From the NCBI GenBank assembly GCA_937920345.1, contig CALGVA010000007.1, positions 1-46,544 of the forward strand: DNA of 46,544 nucleotides, written 5' to 3'. Positions 16,191-24,741 of the stretch are shown here, piece after piece; position 1 is the first letter of the stretch; each line of letters starts with the position of its first letter. Source of the DNA: an uncultured Lachnospiraceae bacterium. Lineage in GTDB: Bacteria > Bacillota > Clostridia > Lachnospirales > Lachnospiraceae. The notes under the pieces were generated by a model. The model was not told where the DNA came from. It worked only from the letters and a program-made list of their open reading frames with translations, and did no database searches. The position numbers and the translations under genes are program-made.

Positions 16191-17441
16191 ATGAAAAGAA
16201 AAGAGATTCTGTGGCTGCTTACAGGATGTATGCTGTTATTTACCCCGATCAGAGCGGAGGCGGCGACACTGCCGGATCTGCTGCCGATCGGAACGATCAA
16301 TGTGCCGGCAGACATGCCGGAGGAGGGAACGGAAGAGACGCCTGATGATGACCAGAACAGCGGTCAGGCGGACAGCCGCACGGCGGATGGCAGCATCAGC
16401 AGTAACACGGCAGAAGAAAGCGGCACGGGAGAGGATGTGCCGGAAGAGACGACGCGGGAGAATCAGGGAGCGGCGGTGGAATCGGGCGATTCTTCCCTGC
16501 AGGATATTCTCGGCGGCGGTGCCATCGGTTCCGTGGCGATTCTGGAAGCCACGAAGACAGAGAAAGAGTATGCCGAGGCATATGAGAAAGCGAAGAACGC
16601 GAACTGGGGCTATACCAATCTGGGAATCGCGCATGTAGACAATAATCTGAATGTACGTGCCGTCGCTGCGGAGGACGGCAAGCTGGTTGGCAAACTGCCT
16701 AAGGATGCGGCGTGCGAGGTGCTGGATTATGACGGCACATGGGCGCATATTAGATCCGGCAAGGTGGAAGGGTATGTCAGCCAGGAGTATCTGCTCACGG
16801 GCATCCCGGCGAAGCGCCGGGCGGAAGAACTGGCGACGACCGTGGCGTATGTCAATACGGAAGGTCTGAAAGTCAGAGCGGAGGCGAACACGGACTCAGA
16901 GGTGATTACGCTTGTAGCACAGGGAGAGGAACTGGAAGTGTCTGCGGTAGAGGGCGACTGGGTCAAAGTATATCTGGACGACGAGGAAGTATATGTGTCT
17001 GCGGAGTATGTGGAGGTCAGCTCCGAACTGGGTACGGCGATCACGATGACGGAACTCTTCTACGGACAGGGCGTATCCGATATCCGCGTGGATGTATGTC
17101 AGTACGCGAAGGAATTTCTGGGTAATCCTTATGTGTGGGGCGGCACCAGCCTGACGAAAGGAGCGGACTGTTCCGGCTTCGTGCTGAGCGTCTTCAAGAA
17201 ATACGGCGTGAGTCTGCCGCATTCTTCCGTGGCACAGTCGAACCTTGGCACTACGATTAAAGTATCGGAGGCGAAACCGGGCGATCTGATCTTCTACGGC
17301 AACGGTAAGTCGATCAACCACGTGGCGATCTATATCGGCGGCGGTCAGGTTATCCATGCCAGCAACCCGAAGTCGGGTATCAGAATCTCCAACACGTCTT
17401 ACCGGTCACCGGTCAAGGCGGTACGGATTTTGCACGATTGA
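16191..17441 (+). CDS. Secreted SH3-domain NlpC/P60 peptidoglycan hydrolase
   Basis: The 416-residue protein starts with a signal peptide (MKRKEILWLLTGCMLLF, cleavage likely after AEA near residue 25). An acidic Glu/Asp/Ser-rich linker runs to about residue 120. Two bacterial SH3 domains follow, about 143-205 and 222-285 (LNVRAVAAEDGKLVG and LKVRAEANTDSEVI). The C-terminal NlpC/P60 domain has Cys327 in GADCSGF, His377 in INHVAIYIGG and a third polar residue, His, in QVIHASN. It should cleave D-Glu-to-diamino-acid bonds in wall peptides outside the cell. Its own promoter, palindrome and WalR-like box point to wall-stress control. Confidence 0.94.
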   Translation: MKRKEILWLLTGCMLLFTPIRAEAATLPDLLPIGTINVPADMPEEGTEETPDDDQNSGQADSRTADGSISSNTAEESGTGEDVPEETTRENQGAAVESGDSSLQDILGGGAIGSVAILEATKTEKEYAEAYEKAKNANWGYTNLGIAHVDNNLNVRAVAAEDGKLVGKLPKDAACEVLDYDGTWAHIRSGKVEGYVSQEYLLTGIPAKRRAEELATTVAYVNTEGLKVRAEANTDSEVITLVAQGEELEVSAVEGDWVKVYLDDEEVYVSAEYVEVSSELGTAITMTELFYGQGVSDIRVDVCQYAKEFLGNPYVWGGTSLTKGADCSGFVLSVFKKYGVSLPHSSVAQSNLGTTIKVSEAKPGDLIFYGNGKSINHVAIYIGGGQVIHASNPKSGIRISNTSYRSPVKAVRILHD

Positions 17442-17449
17442 GAAAATGC

Positions 17450-17478
17450 TTTACATGGGCAATAGAGTATGATAAAAT
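17450..17478 (+). promoter_or_regulatory. Promoter of rpsO
   Basis: TTTACA (17450-17455), a 17-base spacer and TAAAAT (17473-17478) begin just after the NlpC/P60 stop codon. Transcription would start near 17486, about 110 bases before rpsO. Confidence 0.75.
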
Positions 17479-17495
17479 AACCGAGTATGAGTTCA

Positions 17496-17576
17496 GCCGA
17501 CACCCGGAGGCGGGATACTCCGACCCTATCTTAGTGTCCGGCGGTTGCAGAGGATCATCGATAAGAGATATGATCC
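17496..17576 (+). promoter_or_regulatory. Structured rpsO leader, probable S15 autoregulatory RNA
   Basis: Three helices can be drawn. GCCGACAC (17496-17503) pairs with GTGTCCGGC (17534-17542, one bulged C). CGGAG (17505-17509) and CTCCG (17518-17522) form a hairpin inside it. GGATCAT (17552-17558) pairs with ATGATCC (17570-17576), ending about ten bases before the ribosome site. S15 is known to repress its own translation by binding its leader in several bacteria with unrelated leader shapes, and this fold fits that role. Confidence 0.6.
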
Positions 17577-17597
17577 CTGACAGGAAAGGAGATAATC

Positions 17598-17864
17598 ATG
17601 ATTTCTAAGGAAAAGAAAACTGCAATTATTAACGAGTATGCGAGAACACCCGGCGACACAGGTTCACCGGAAGTACAGGTGGCGGTTCTTACGGCAAGGA
17701 TTCAGGAGCTCACAGAGCACTTGAAAGAGAACCCGAAGGATCATCATTCCAGAAGAGGACTTTTGAAGATGGTTGGTCAGAGACGCGGACTGCTTGCATA
17801 TTTGAAGGATAAGGATATCGAGAGATATCGTGCGCTGATCGAGAGACTTGGTCTGAGAAAATAA
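17598..17864 (+). CDS. rpsO: 30S ribosomal protein S15
   Basis: S15 (88 residues) binds 16S rRNA early in 30S assembly. The sequence is a standard S15: residues 1-20 KKTAIINEYARTPGDTGSPE, then VAVLTARIQELTEHLKENPKDHHSRRGLL and a C-terminal YRALIERLGLRK. GAAAGGAG lies eight bases before ATG 17598. Length is exactly as expected. The gene stands alone between its own promoter and a strong terminator, and precedes pnp, a pairing common in bacteria. Confidence 0.98.
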   Translation: MISKEKKTAIINEYARTPGDTGSPEVQVAVLTARIQELTEHLKENPKDHHSRRGLLKMVGQRRGLLAYLKDKDIERYRALIERLGLRK

Positions 17865-17874
17865 TACGGGACGG

Positions 17875-17920
17875 AAGACGGAGGTATGGCCGGAAAAGAT
17901 CCGGCTTTATCCGTCTTTTT
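17875..17920 (+). terminator. rpsO terminator
   Basis: AAGACGGA (17875-17882) pairs with TCCGTCTT (17910-17917), with an inner GCCGG/CCGGC helix and a T run at 17916-17920. From 17921 to 18133 I see no gene; a pnp promoter is likely there but no clear pair of boxes was found. Confidence 0.85.
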
Positions 17921-18133
17921 CGTTTTATATGGAACAGGTATATTTCTAATAGCGGTTACACGGGCGGAAGAAGTATCCGAGACCACAAATATAGACACAA
18001 ACAATAACGATTGGTATTTATTGTGCGCGGAGGAATCGTGCACAGGATACGGAAAACGGCAGGTTTGCGGAAATATTTGTAGTTTCGGCATCTTCTGCCT
18101 TAAACAATATAAATATAATAAGGAGAGAAGATT

Positions 18134-20224
18134 ATGTACAAGAGTTACACAATGGAACTTGCCGGACGTACCCTTAAGGTAGATATCGGCAGAGTCGGCA
18201 AACAGGCGAACGGCTGCGCATTCATGCAGTACGGAGAGACCACGGTTCTGTCCACGGCTACCGCTTCGGAGAAGCCGAGGGAGGGGATCGATTTCTTCCC
18301 CTGCAGCGTGGAGTACGAGGAGAAGCTGTATTCCGTAGGTAAGATTCCGGGAGGCTTTAATAAGAGAGAGGGTAAGGCATCCGAGAACGCGGTTCTGACG
18401 AGCCGTGTCATCGACAGACCGATGAGACCCCTGTTCCCGAAGGATTACCGCAATGACGTGACACTGAACAATATGGTTATGAGCGTTGATCCCGAGTGCC
18501 GTCCGGAGCTGGTGGCGATGATCGGTACCGCGATCGCAACCTGTATTTCCGATATTCCTTTCAACGGTCCCTGTGCTATGACGCAGATGGGTATGGTTGA
18601 CGGTGAGTTGATCGTGAATCCGTCTCAGGAAAAATGGGACAAAGGCGACCTGAAGATGACGGTGGCATCCACAGCGCAGAAGGTCATGATGATCGAGGCA
18701 GGCGCCAATGAAGTGCCGGAAGAAAAGGTACTTGAGGCAATCTACAAGGCGCATGAGATCAACCAGACGATCATAGAGTTTATCAATAAGATCGTGGCAG
18801 AGGTCGGCAGGCCGAAGCACACATACGAGAGCTGCGCGATTCCGGCACAGATGTTCGAAGATATGAAGAAGGTCGTTACACCGGAAGAGATGGAGACGGC
18901 AGTCTTTACCGATGAGAAACAGGTTCGTGAAGAGAACATCCGCAATATCACGGCTAAACTGGAAGAAGCTTTTGCAGAGAACGAAGAGTATCTGGCGGTT
19001 CTGGGCGAGGCTGTATATCAGTATCAGAAGAAGACGGTTCGTAAGATGATCCTGAAAGATCACAAGCGTCCGGACGGCCGTGCGCTTGACCAGATCAGAC
19101 CGCTGGCGGCTGAGGTTGACATCATCCCGAGAGTACACGGTTCCGCCATGTTCACACGCGGACAGACACAGATCTGCAATGTGTGTACGCTTGCTCCGCT
19201 TTCGGAGGTTCAGAGAGTAGACGGACTGGATGAGAATATCACATGTAAGAGATATATGCACCATTATAATTTCCCGTCTTATTCCGTAGGTGAGACGAAA
19301 GTCAGCCGCGGACCGGGACGTAGAGAGATCGGACACGGCGCGCTGGCTGAGAGAGCATTAATACCGGTACTTCCTTCCGAGGAGGAGTTCCCTTATGCGA
19401 TCCGTACCGTATCCGAGACATTTGAGTCTAACGGTTCCACTTCCATGGCATCCACATGTGCCTCCTGTATGTCGCTGATGGCGGCGGGTGTGCCGATCAA
19501 GAAGATGGTGGCAGGTATTTCCTGCGGTCTGGTGACAGGTGATACGGATGACGATTTCGTACTGCTGACAGATATTCAGGGTCTGGAAGACTTCTTCGGA
19601 GATATGGACTTTAAGGTAACAGGCACGCATGAAGGTATTACGGCGATCCAGATGGATATTAAGATTCACGGTCTGACAAAGCCCATCGTGGAAGGTGCGA
19701 TCGCAAGATGCCGCGAAGCGAGAGAGTTTATTATGGCGAATTGTATGGTTCCCGCGATTGCGGCGCCTCGTAAGGAAGTAGGTCCTTATGCGCCGAAGAT
19801 CATTTCCATTCAGATTGATCCGGAGAAGATCGGCGACGTGGTAGGACAGCGCGGCAAGACGATCAACGAGATCATTGCACGGACAGGCGTGAAGATTGAT
19901 ATCACAGACGAGGGTCAGGTTTCTGTGTGCGGTACGGATAAAGAGATGATGGATAAAGCGGTAGATATGATCAAGACCATCATTATGGACTTTGAGGAAG
20001 GACAGATCTTCAAGGGAACCGTAGTCAGCATCAAGGAATTCGGCGCGTTTATCGAGTTTGCACCGGGCAAGGAAGGTATGGTTCACATCTCGAAGATCGC
20101 CAAGGAGAGAATTAATCACGTAGAAGATGTGCTGACACTCGGAGATAAAGTGACGGTTGTCTGTCTCGGCAAGGATAAGATGGGCAGAATCAGCTTCTCC
20201 ATGAAGGATGTGGCACAGGTTTAG
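18134..20224 (+). CDS. pnp: Polyribonucleotide nucleotidyltransferase (PNPase)
   Basis: PNPase (696 residues) degrades RNA from the 3-prime end using phosphate. Two RNase PH domains are separated by a helical domain; the second includes RVHGSAMFTRGQTQ and the active-site stretch FESNGSTSMASTCASCMSLM. The KH domain contains IGDVVGQRGKTINEI, and the S1 domain at the end contains GTVVSIKEFGAFIEF. AAGGAG lies eight bases before ATG 18134. The C-terminus stops soon after the S1 domain, so there is no extended tail. Confidence 0.98.
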   Translation: MYKSYTMELAGRTLKVDIGRVGKQANGCAFMQYGETTVLSTATASEKPREGIDFFPCSVEYEEKLYSVGKIPGGFNKREGKASENAVLTSRVIDRPMRPLFPKDYRNDVTLNNMVMSVDPECRPELVAMIGTAIATCISDIPFNGPCAMTQMGMVDGELIVNPSQEKWDKGDLKMTVASTAQKVMMIEAGANEVPEEKVLEAIYKAHEINQTIIEFINKIVAEVGRPKHTYESCAIPAQMFEDMKKVVTPEEMETAVFTDEKQVREENIRNITAKLEEAFAENEEYLAVLGEAVYQYQKKTVRKMILKDHKRPDGRALDQIRPLAAEVDIIPRVHGSAMFTRGQTQICNVCTLAPLSEVQRVDGLDENITCKRYMHHYNFPSYSVGETKVSRGPGRREIGHGALAERALIPVLPSEEEFPYAIRTVSETFESNGSTSMASTCASCMSLMAAGVPIKKMVAGISCGLVTGDTDDDFVLLTDIQGLEDFFGDMDFKVTGTHEGITAIQMDIKIHGLTKPIVEGAIARCREAREFIMANCMVPAIAAPRKEVGPYAPKIISIQIDPEKIGDVVGQRGKTINEIIARTGVKIDITDEGQVSVCGTDKEMMDKAVDMIKTIIMDFEEGQIFKGTVVSIKEFGAFIEFAPGKEGMVHISKIAKERINHVEDVLTLGDKVTVVCLGKDKMGRISFSMKDVAQV

Positions 20225-20322
20225 AAGTGAAGGAGAGTTGAACAGTCAGCAGGGCTGGAGAGCTGTAACGCTACGGCGATTCAGCCTTGTATGTTCTGAT
20301 ATAGGAAATTGCTCCGCTTATT

Positions 20323-20364
20323 CGAGTTCGCGAAGCGAATCTCGCAAACGAGCTTTGCTCGTTT
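20323..20364 (+). repeat. Two tandem hairpins, first a member of a dispersed repeat
   Basis: CGAG-TTCGC and GCGAA-T-CTCG (20323-20344) form a hairpin with a GAA loop. Directly after it AAACGAGC (20346-20353) and GCTCGTTT (20357-20364) form a perfect eight-base stem with a TTT loop. The first hairpin recurs at 41207-41228 and, degraded, at 38534-38555. The pair may end pnp transcripts, though no long T run follows. Confidence 0.55.
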
Positions 20365-20371
20365 GGTTCTC

Positions 20372-20401
20372 TTGACAGCGGATAAACAAGTAGAATATAA
20401 T
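20372..20401 (+). promoter_or_regulatory. Promoter of the HD-GYP response regulator
   Basis: TTGACA (20372-20377), an 18-base spacer and TATAAT (20396-20401) are both perfect boxes. The leader to the start codon is about 70 bases. Confidence 0.8.
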
Positions 20402-20479
20402 AGCAGTAATTATAGTAGTTGCAGTATATGTAGTTTTTTCATTACTAACAAGGGGCAGCAGAATAGGATAAGAGGAAAT

Positions 20480-21568
20480 ATGAAGAAACCAACACTTTTG
20501 ATTGTCGATGACGTAGATATCAACAGAGAGATTCTATGCGAAATGTTCCATGAGTACAATACGATTCAGGCTTCGAACGGAAAGGAAGCGGTGGAGATCA
20601 TCGCTGAGCATTTGGACAGCATTTCTGTTGTGCTTCTGGATATTGTGATGCCGGTGATGGACGGCGTGGCTGTTTTGGAGGAGATGAAGAAGAATAAATG
20701 GATCGAGAGTATCCCGGTTCTTCTGATCACAGGTGAAGCGACCACACAGATTGAGCGCAAGGCATATCGTCTGGGTGCCAGCGATATTATTAAGAAGCCG
20801 TTCGACGCTTTTATCGTGAAACAGCGTACCAAGAACGTGATTGAACTGTACTATAATAAACGCCATCTGGAAGAGATGGTGGAACTGCAGACGAAGGTTC
20901 TGCGTAAACAGGCGGAAGAACTGCAGAGCATCAATGATCGTATTATAGATGTTATGAGTACGGTGGTGGAGTTCCGTAATCTGGAGTCCGGCGATCATGT
21001 TAAGCGTGTGAAAACATTTACTAATATATTGGCTCGTTATGTGGCACAGGAGTATCCGGAGTACCATCTGGACAGCTATGCCATCAATATGATCACTTCT
21101 GCAGCGGCGCTGCATGATGTGGGTAAGATCGTGATACCCGACGCGATTCTCCTGAAGCCGGGCAGACTGACGGCAGAGGAGTTTGATGTTATGAAATCTC
21201 ACACGACGAGAGGCTGTGATATCATAGACATGATGGCGGATATCCAGCAGGGAGAGTACGGCAAGGTCAGCTATGAGATCTGCAGACATCATCATGAGAG
21301 ATATGACGGCAGAGGTTATCCGGACGGACTTAAGGAAGAGGAGATTCCGATTTCCGCCCAGATCGTATCTGTGGCCGATGTATATGATGCGCTGGTGAAT
21401 GAGAGATGTTATAAAGCAGCCTTTACGACAGAGGAAGCTTTCCGCATGATTACCAACGGTGAATGTGGAACCTTCTCGCCGAAGCTGATGCACTGTCTGA
21501 CATTAGCCAGAGAAGAATTTGAGAGCATCGTGAACGGCGGCAGCAGCGAGAAAAGCACAGAAGCATAA
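20480..21568 (+). CDS. Response regulator with HD-GYP phosphodiesterase-type output
   Basis: The 362-residue protein has an N-terminal receiver domain (about 1-125): TLLIVDDVDINREIL with the acidic pair, VVLLDIVMPVMDGV with the phosphorylated Asp near residue 56, and IIKKPFD with the conserved Lys. A short helical linker follows, then an HD domain with HDVGKI and the HD-GYP signature HHERYDGRGYPDGL. HD-GYP proteins usually hydrolyse cyclic di-GMP to GMP. An in-frame start at 20309 has no ribosome site; ATG 20480 has AAGAGGAAA and begins right at the receiver domain. No sensor kinase is adjacent, so it is an orphan regulator. Confidence 0.93.
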   Translation: MKKPTLLIVDDVDINREILCEMFHEYNTIQASNGKEAVEIIAEHLDSISVVLLDIVMPVMDGVAVLEEMKKNKWIESIPVLLITGEATTQIERKAYRLGASDIIKKPFDAFIVKQRTKNVIELYYNKRHLEEMVELQTKVLRKQAEELQSINDRIIDVMSTVVEFRNLESGDHVKRVKTFTNILARYVAQEYPEYHLDSYAINMITSAAALHDVGKIVIPDAILLKPGRLTAEEFDVMKSHTTRGCDIIDMMADIQQGEYGKVSYEICRHHHERYDGRGYPDGLKEEEIPISAQIVSVADVYDALVNERCYKAAFTTEEAFRMITNGECGTFSPKLMHCLTLAREEFESIVNGGSSEKSTEA

Positions 21569-21569
21569 A

Positions 21570-22010
21570 TTACCACAGGGCGGCTGATTCGCTTGCCTTT
21601 TCCTCACAATATTTGCAGCGATAAACTTCCTTCTCTTCATCCGCAAGCATGAAGATGTGAGGAAGTTCCTGCTCTATGGAAGTAATACATCTCGGATTTT
21701 TACATTTGATGATGTTCTTGATTTCTTTGGGCAGCACCAGATCTTTTTTATCAACGATCTTACCGTCCTTGATCACATTGACAGTGATATTGTGGTCGAT
21801 GAACGCGAGTACATCCAGATCCAGTGTGTCAATGTCACATTCTACTTTCAGAATATCTTTCTTGCCCATCTTATTACTGCGGGCATTCTTGATGATTGCC
21901 ACGGTACAATCCAGTTTATCTAACTGCAGATGATGATAGATAGAGAGGCTTTTTCCTGCCTCTATATGGTCAAGTACGAAGCCTTCTTCGATTTTTCCTA
22001 CATTTAACAT
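21570..22010 (-). CDS. pyrI: Aspartate carbamoyltransferase regulatory chain
   Basis: PyrI (146 residues) binds nucleotides and zinc and makes aspartate transcarbamylase allosteric. The N-terminal allosteric domain begins MLNVGKIEEGFVLDHIEAG, and the C-terminal zinc domain has the cysteines C-x4-C in KCKNPRC and CxxC in CKYC. AAGGAGGG precedes ATG 22010. It lies 55 bases after pyrB on the same strand, so the two subunits are made from one transcript. Its stop faces the response-regulator stop with only a base between them. Confidence 0.95.
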   Translation of the reverse strand: MLNVGKIEEGFVLDHIEAGKSLSIYHHLQLDKLDCTVAIIKNARSNKMGKKDILKVECDIDTLDLDVLAFIDHNITVNVIKDGKIVDKKDLVLPKEIKNIIKCKNPRCITSIEQELPHIFMLADEEKEVYRCKYCEEKASESAALW

Positions 22011-22065
22011 GTTTACCCTCCTTGTTTCTGCGCTGTTTCCTATTCATGTGTTACGCACGGCATGG

Positions 22066-22980
22066 TCAGACGGTGATCTCCAGCAGGGTAAGGATCAGCG
22101 CCATCCTGACATAGACGCCGTACTGCGCCTGTTTGAAGTATACGGCACGGGGATCGTCATCCACTTCCACGGAGATTTCGTTGACGCGGGGAAGCGGATG
22201 CAGTATGAGCATATCGTCTTTGGCCAGCGCCAGTTTTTCTTTGTTCAGGATATAAAAATCTTTCAGACGCACGTAGTCTTCTTCGTTAAAGAAGCGTTCC
22301 CGCTGTACTCTGGTCATATAGAGGAGATCCAGTTCCGCCATGCAGTCCTCCAGCCGGATCACTTCCTCGTATTCGATACCCTTCTCGGACAGCATGTCCG
22401 TGATATAGTCGGGTACTCTGAGCTCAGGCGGAGAGATAAAGAGGAAGCGGATATTCGGATAGCGGATCAGCGCGTTGATCAGGGAATGTACGGTTCTGCC
22501 GAATTTCAGGTCACCGCACAGTCCGATGGTGAAGCTGCCGAGGCGTCCCTTCAGGGCGCGGATGGTCAGCAGATCCGTGAGCGTCTGTGTGGGATGCTGG
22601 TGACCGCCGTCACCGGCGTTGATCACGGGGATACCGGACCGGCTGGCTGCCACCATGGGCGCGCCTTCCTTGGGATGGCGCATAGCGCAGATATCCGCAT
22701 AGCAGGAGATGATACGGATCGTGTCGGACACGCTTTCGCCCTTGGAAGCGGAGGAGGAACCGGCATCAGAGAATCCCAGCACCTGTCCGCCCAGACTCAG
22801 CATGGCCGATTCGAAACTGAGCCGTGTTCGTGTACTTGGCTCGTAGAAGCAGGTGGCGAGCTTTTTACCCGCGCAGGCATGTGCGTACTTCGCGGGATTG
22901 CCGGCAATATCATCCGCCAGATCAAACAGTTTGTCCAGTTCTTCCACCGAGAAATCGAGTGGGTTCATTAAATGTCTCAT
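22066..22980 (-). CDS. pyrB: Aspartate carbamoyltransferase catalytic chain
   Basis: PyrB (304 residues) joins carbamoyl phosphate and aspartate, the first committed step of pyrimidine synthesis. The carbamoyl-phosphate loop reads FYEPSTRTRLSFESAM (about residue 50), followed by SSSASKGESVSDT with the catalytic Ser/Lys loop, NAGDGGHQHPTQ and LHPLPRV. The frame is open further upstream to 23016, but ATG 22980, preceded by GGAG, gives the normal start MRHLMNPLDF. It leads the pyrB-pyrI pair. No PyrR-type or other leader regulation was clear in the 80 bases upstream. Confidence 0.97.
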   Translation of the reverse strand: MRHLMNPLDFSVEELDKLFDLADDIAGNPAKYAHACAGKKLATCFYEPSTRTRLSFESAMLSLGGQVLGFSDAGSSSASKGESVSDTIRIISCYADICAMRHPKEGAPMVAASRSGIPVINAGDGGHQHPTQTLTDLLTIRALKGRLGSFTIGLCGDLKFGRTVHSLINALIRYPNIRFLFISPPELRVPDYITDMLSEKGIEYEEVIRLEDCMAELDLLYMTRVQRERFFNEEDYVRLKDFYILNKEKLALAKDDMLILHPLPRVNEISVEVDDDPRAVYFKQAQYGVYVRMALILTLLEITV

Positions 22981-23058
22981 ATGTTTTCTCCATTTCCGCG
23001 CAGCATTACCGCGCAAATCCGCGATTGAAATTTTTCATTTTCAATCTTTAGAACACTG

Positions 23059-23090
23059 AAAAAAATAGAAGAGAAATGATCTCTTCTATT
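23059..23090 (-). terminator. Terminator of the nitroreductase gene
   Basis: On the minus strand an eleven-base perfect stem AATAGAAGAGA/TCTCTTCTATT with a five-base loop runs into a run of T. It separates the nitroreductase from pyrB-pyrI, so pyrB must have its own promoter in the next 80 bases. Confidence 0.8.
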
Positions 23091-23101
23091 CTGATACAAT
23101 A

Positions 23102-23644
23102 TTATGTCAGATAGGATAATAAATCTTCTACCGGTTTTCTTCTGGGAACAGCCGGTTCTTCATCGGGATAGCCGACAGGGATCAGCGCAACCAGTTCTCT
23201 GTCTTCAGGAAGCTGCAGCATCGATGCAACAGACTCCTCATCAAACAGTCCAAGAATGACGGAGCCAAGACCCTGCTCGTAAGCAGCCAGACAGAAGGTT
23301 TGTGAAGCGATGCCGGCATCATACATCTGCCAGCCGTCACCGCGGGGGGTACTGTAGGAACCGTCACGCTCAAATCCGCTGCGGTTCTTTATGATCGTTA
23401 CGGCGATCAGCACGGGTGCATTGGAGATGATCGTGCCGTTCGGCGGATAAATGGAAGTGCCTTCTGTTGCAATTCTTTCTTTCAAAGCGCCTTCAACCGC
23501 GATGTAGCGGGTGATCTGGGTATGCTTCCAGCTGGGAGCATAGGAAGCTGTCTCGACGATCCCGGCAAGCAGTTCGTGGGAAACCGGATCTGCCTTAAAC
23601 TTACGGATACTTCTGCGCCCTAAGATACATTCCTTTGCAGTCAT
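23102..23644 (-). CDS. Nitroreductase-family flavoprotein
   Basis: The 180-residue protein has the nitroreductase fold signature. The N-terminal RRSIRKFKADPV segment contacts FMN phosphate, ETASYAPSWKHTQ follows, and the C-terminal part has AAYEQGLGSVILGLFDEESV and LVALIPVGYPDEEP. Such enzymes reduce nitro compounds, quinones or flavins with NAD(P)H; the physiological substrate cannot be read from sequence. AAGGAGGG lies before ATG 23644. It is monocistronic, with its own terminator. Confidence 0.92.
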   Translation of the reverse strand: MTAKECILGRRSIRKFKADPVSHELLAGIVETASYAPSWKHTQITRYIAVEGALKERIATEGTSIYPPNGTIISNAPVLIAVTIIKNRSGFERDGSYSTPRGDGWQMYDAGIASQTFCLAAYEQGLGSVILGLFDEESVASMLQLPEDRELVALIPVGYPDEEPAVPRRKPVEDLLSYLT

Positions 23645-23739
23645 GCTATAACCCTCCTTATAGTGTGTGCTGTATGTCGATTACATCTATATTTTGTATA
23701 TCATACCATAAAGGGAGAGGGGTTTCAACAGTTTTTATA

Positions 23740-23768
23740 TTGTGGAATAGGTGGGGGTATGTTATAGT
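23740..23768 (+). promoter_or_regulatory. Promoter of the PH-domain gene
   Basis: TTGTGG (23740-23745), a 17-base spacer and TATAGT (23763-23768) lie about 60 bases before the ATG. Confidence 0.55.
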
Positions 23769-23826
23769 GAGAGATAGGTTCAAATGGATTTGTATGCGCA
23801 GGAACAGCGCAGAAACGGAGCGAAAT

Positions 23827-24276
23827 ATGGAAGAATCAAAGAAGGATACAGTACAGGAAGAGAAGCGGCAGGAAGAGTCCGCACAGGTGCAGAGCGAGGA
23901 GGGAAGAAAGGAATATGTAGAGCGTAAGCGCTGGCTTTTTCTCGGACTGCCGTTTACTTTTACGAAGTATAGGGTGAATGAGGATGTGATAACGATCAAC
24001 GACGGCCTTCTCAACACAAAAGAAAACGATTGTTATTTATATAAGGTACAGGATGTGGAACTGCAGGTCAGTCTTGCGGAACGTATCTTCGGACTGGGAA
24101 CTGTTGCATGCTACACCGGAGACAATACGCATCCGCAGTTGTTCCTGTCACATATTAAACATGCCAGAGAAATCAAAAATTATATTCTGAAGGCTTCGGA
24201 GGAGGCGCGCAGAAAGCGCCGCACGCTCAATACGCTTAATATCGATGCTGCAGACATTGACGAAATCGACGTGTAA
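23827..24276 (+). CDS. Bacterial PH-domain (YdbS/YdbT-like) protein
   Basis: The 149-residue protein has a charged Glu/Gln-rich N-terminus (about 1-35) and then a bacterial PH-like domain (PF03703 type): FLGLPFTFTKYRVNEDVITINDGLLNTKEN, then YLYKVQDVELQVSLAERIFGLGTV and LFLSHIKHAREIKNYIL. Relatives are usually membrane-anchored, but this one has no clear membrane segment. The frame is open from 23635, but ATG 23827 with GGAG six bases upstream is the supported start. Function is unknown; the C-terminus ends in an acidic stretch. Confidence 0.8.
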   Translation: MEESKKDTVQEEKRQEESAQVQSEEGRKEYVERKRWLFLGLPFTFTKYRVNEDVITINDGLLNTKENDCYLYKVQDVELQVSLAERIFGLGTVACYTGDNTHPQLFLSHIKHAREIKNYILKASEEARRKRRTLNTLNIDAADIDEIDV

Positions 24277-24333
24277 GCTCCGTGACGGCGGGGTGTGCGT
24301 CAGGGACGGCATATGCGGACTCGTCGGACATCA

Positions 24334-24741
24334 TCAGGCATCATACTTTTCGTTTTCCGTCAGCAGGCGCTCGAACAGAAGTCCTGTGATAAACCAGCAG
24401 GGCGCATAGTCCAGCCGGATCACTTTAGCGAGATTCCAGCGGGAGCGTTCATAATTCCAGGGACACAGTTCGCGTTTCTGAAGCCACAGCCCGGTCGCAA
24501 ATTCACCGGTGAAGATCATGCCGGTATACACCAGACCACGGAATATGAAGTTATGACCGCGCAGCGCGCGGGTGAGCGGAGCGAGCAGGGCGGCAAGCCC
24601 GTAGATCGGGAACATCCAGACGGAGGTCGTACAGGGCAGGCGCAGGTCTCTCTTGCGGAAAGCGTGAAACGCGGTAAAGAGCATTTCGAGAAACCAGCCC
24701 AGCAGTCCGCAATGAATATAGTTGTGAATAAATTTTTTCAT
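24334..24741 (-). CDS. CmpB-like putative membrane transport protein
   Basis: The 135-residue hydrophobic protein resembles the ABC_trans_CmpB family (PF06541), common in Lachnospiraceae. It has the GWFLEMLF motif in the first membrane segment, VWMFPIYGLAAL in the next, GEFATGLWLQKRELCPWNY and a final membrane segment. Despite the family name, a transport role is unproven. ATG 24741 starts at the expected N-terminus but no clear ribosome site precedes it; an upstream TTG at 24780 is possible. The gene is divergent from folC, with about 145 bases between their starts. Confidence 0.78.
   Translation of the reverse strand: MKKFIHNYIHCGLLGWFLEMLFTAFHAFRKRDLRLPCTTSVWMFPIYGLAALLAPLTRALRGHNFIFRGLVYTGMIFTGEFATGLWLQKRELCPWNYERSRWNLAKVIRLDYAPCWFITGLLFERLLTENEKYDA

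Noticed and set aside
17777..19336. A 519-residue open frame on the minus strand opposite rpsO and pnp
   Set aside because: It is a shadow of the rpsO terminator and pnp on the other strand, has no ribosome site and no recognisable domain, and its length comes from codon bias in pnp.
22009..22971. A 320-residue open frame on the plus strand opposite pyrB
   Set aside because: It is the complement of pyrB, which has a clear start, ribosome site and all family motifs.
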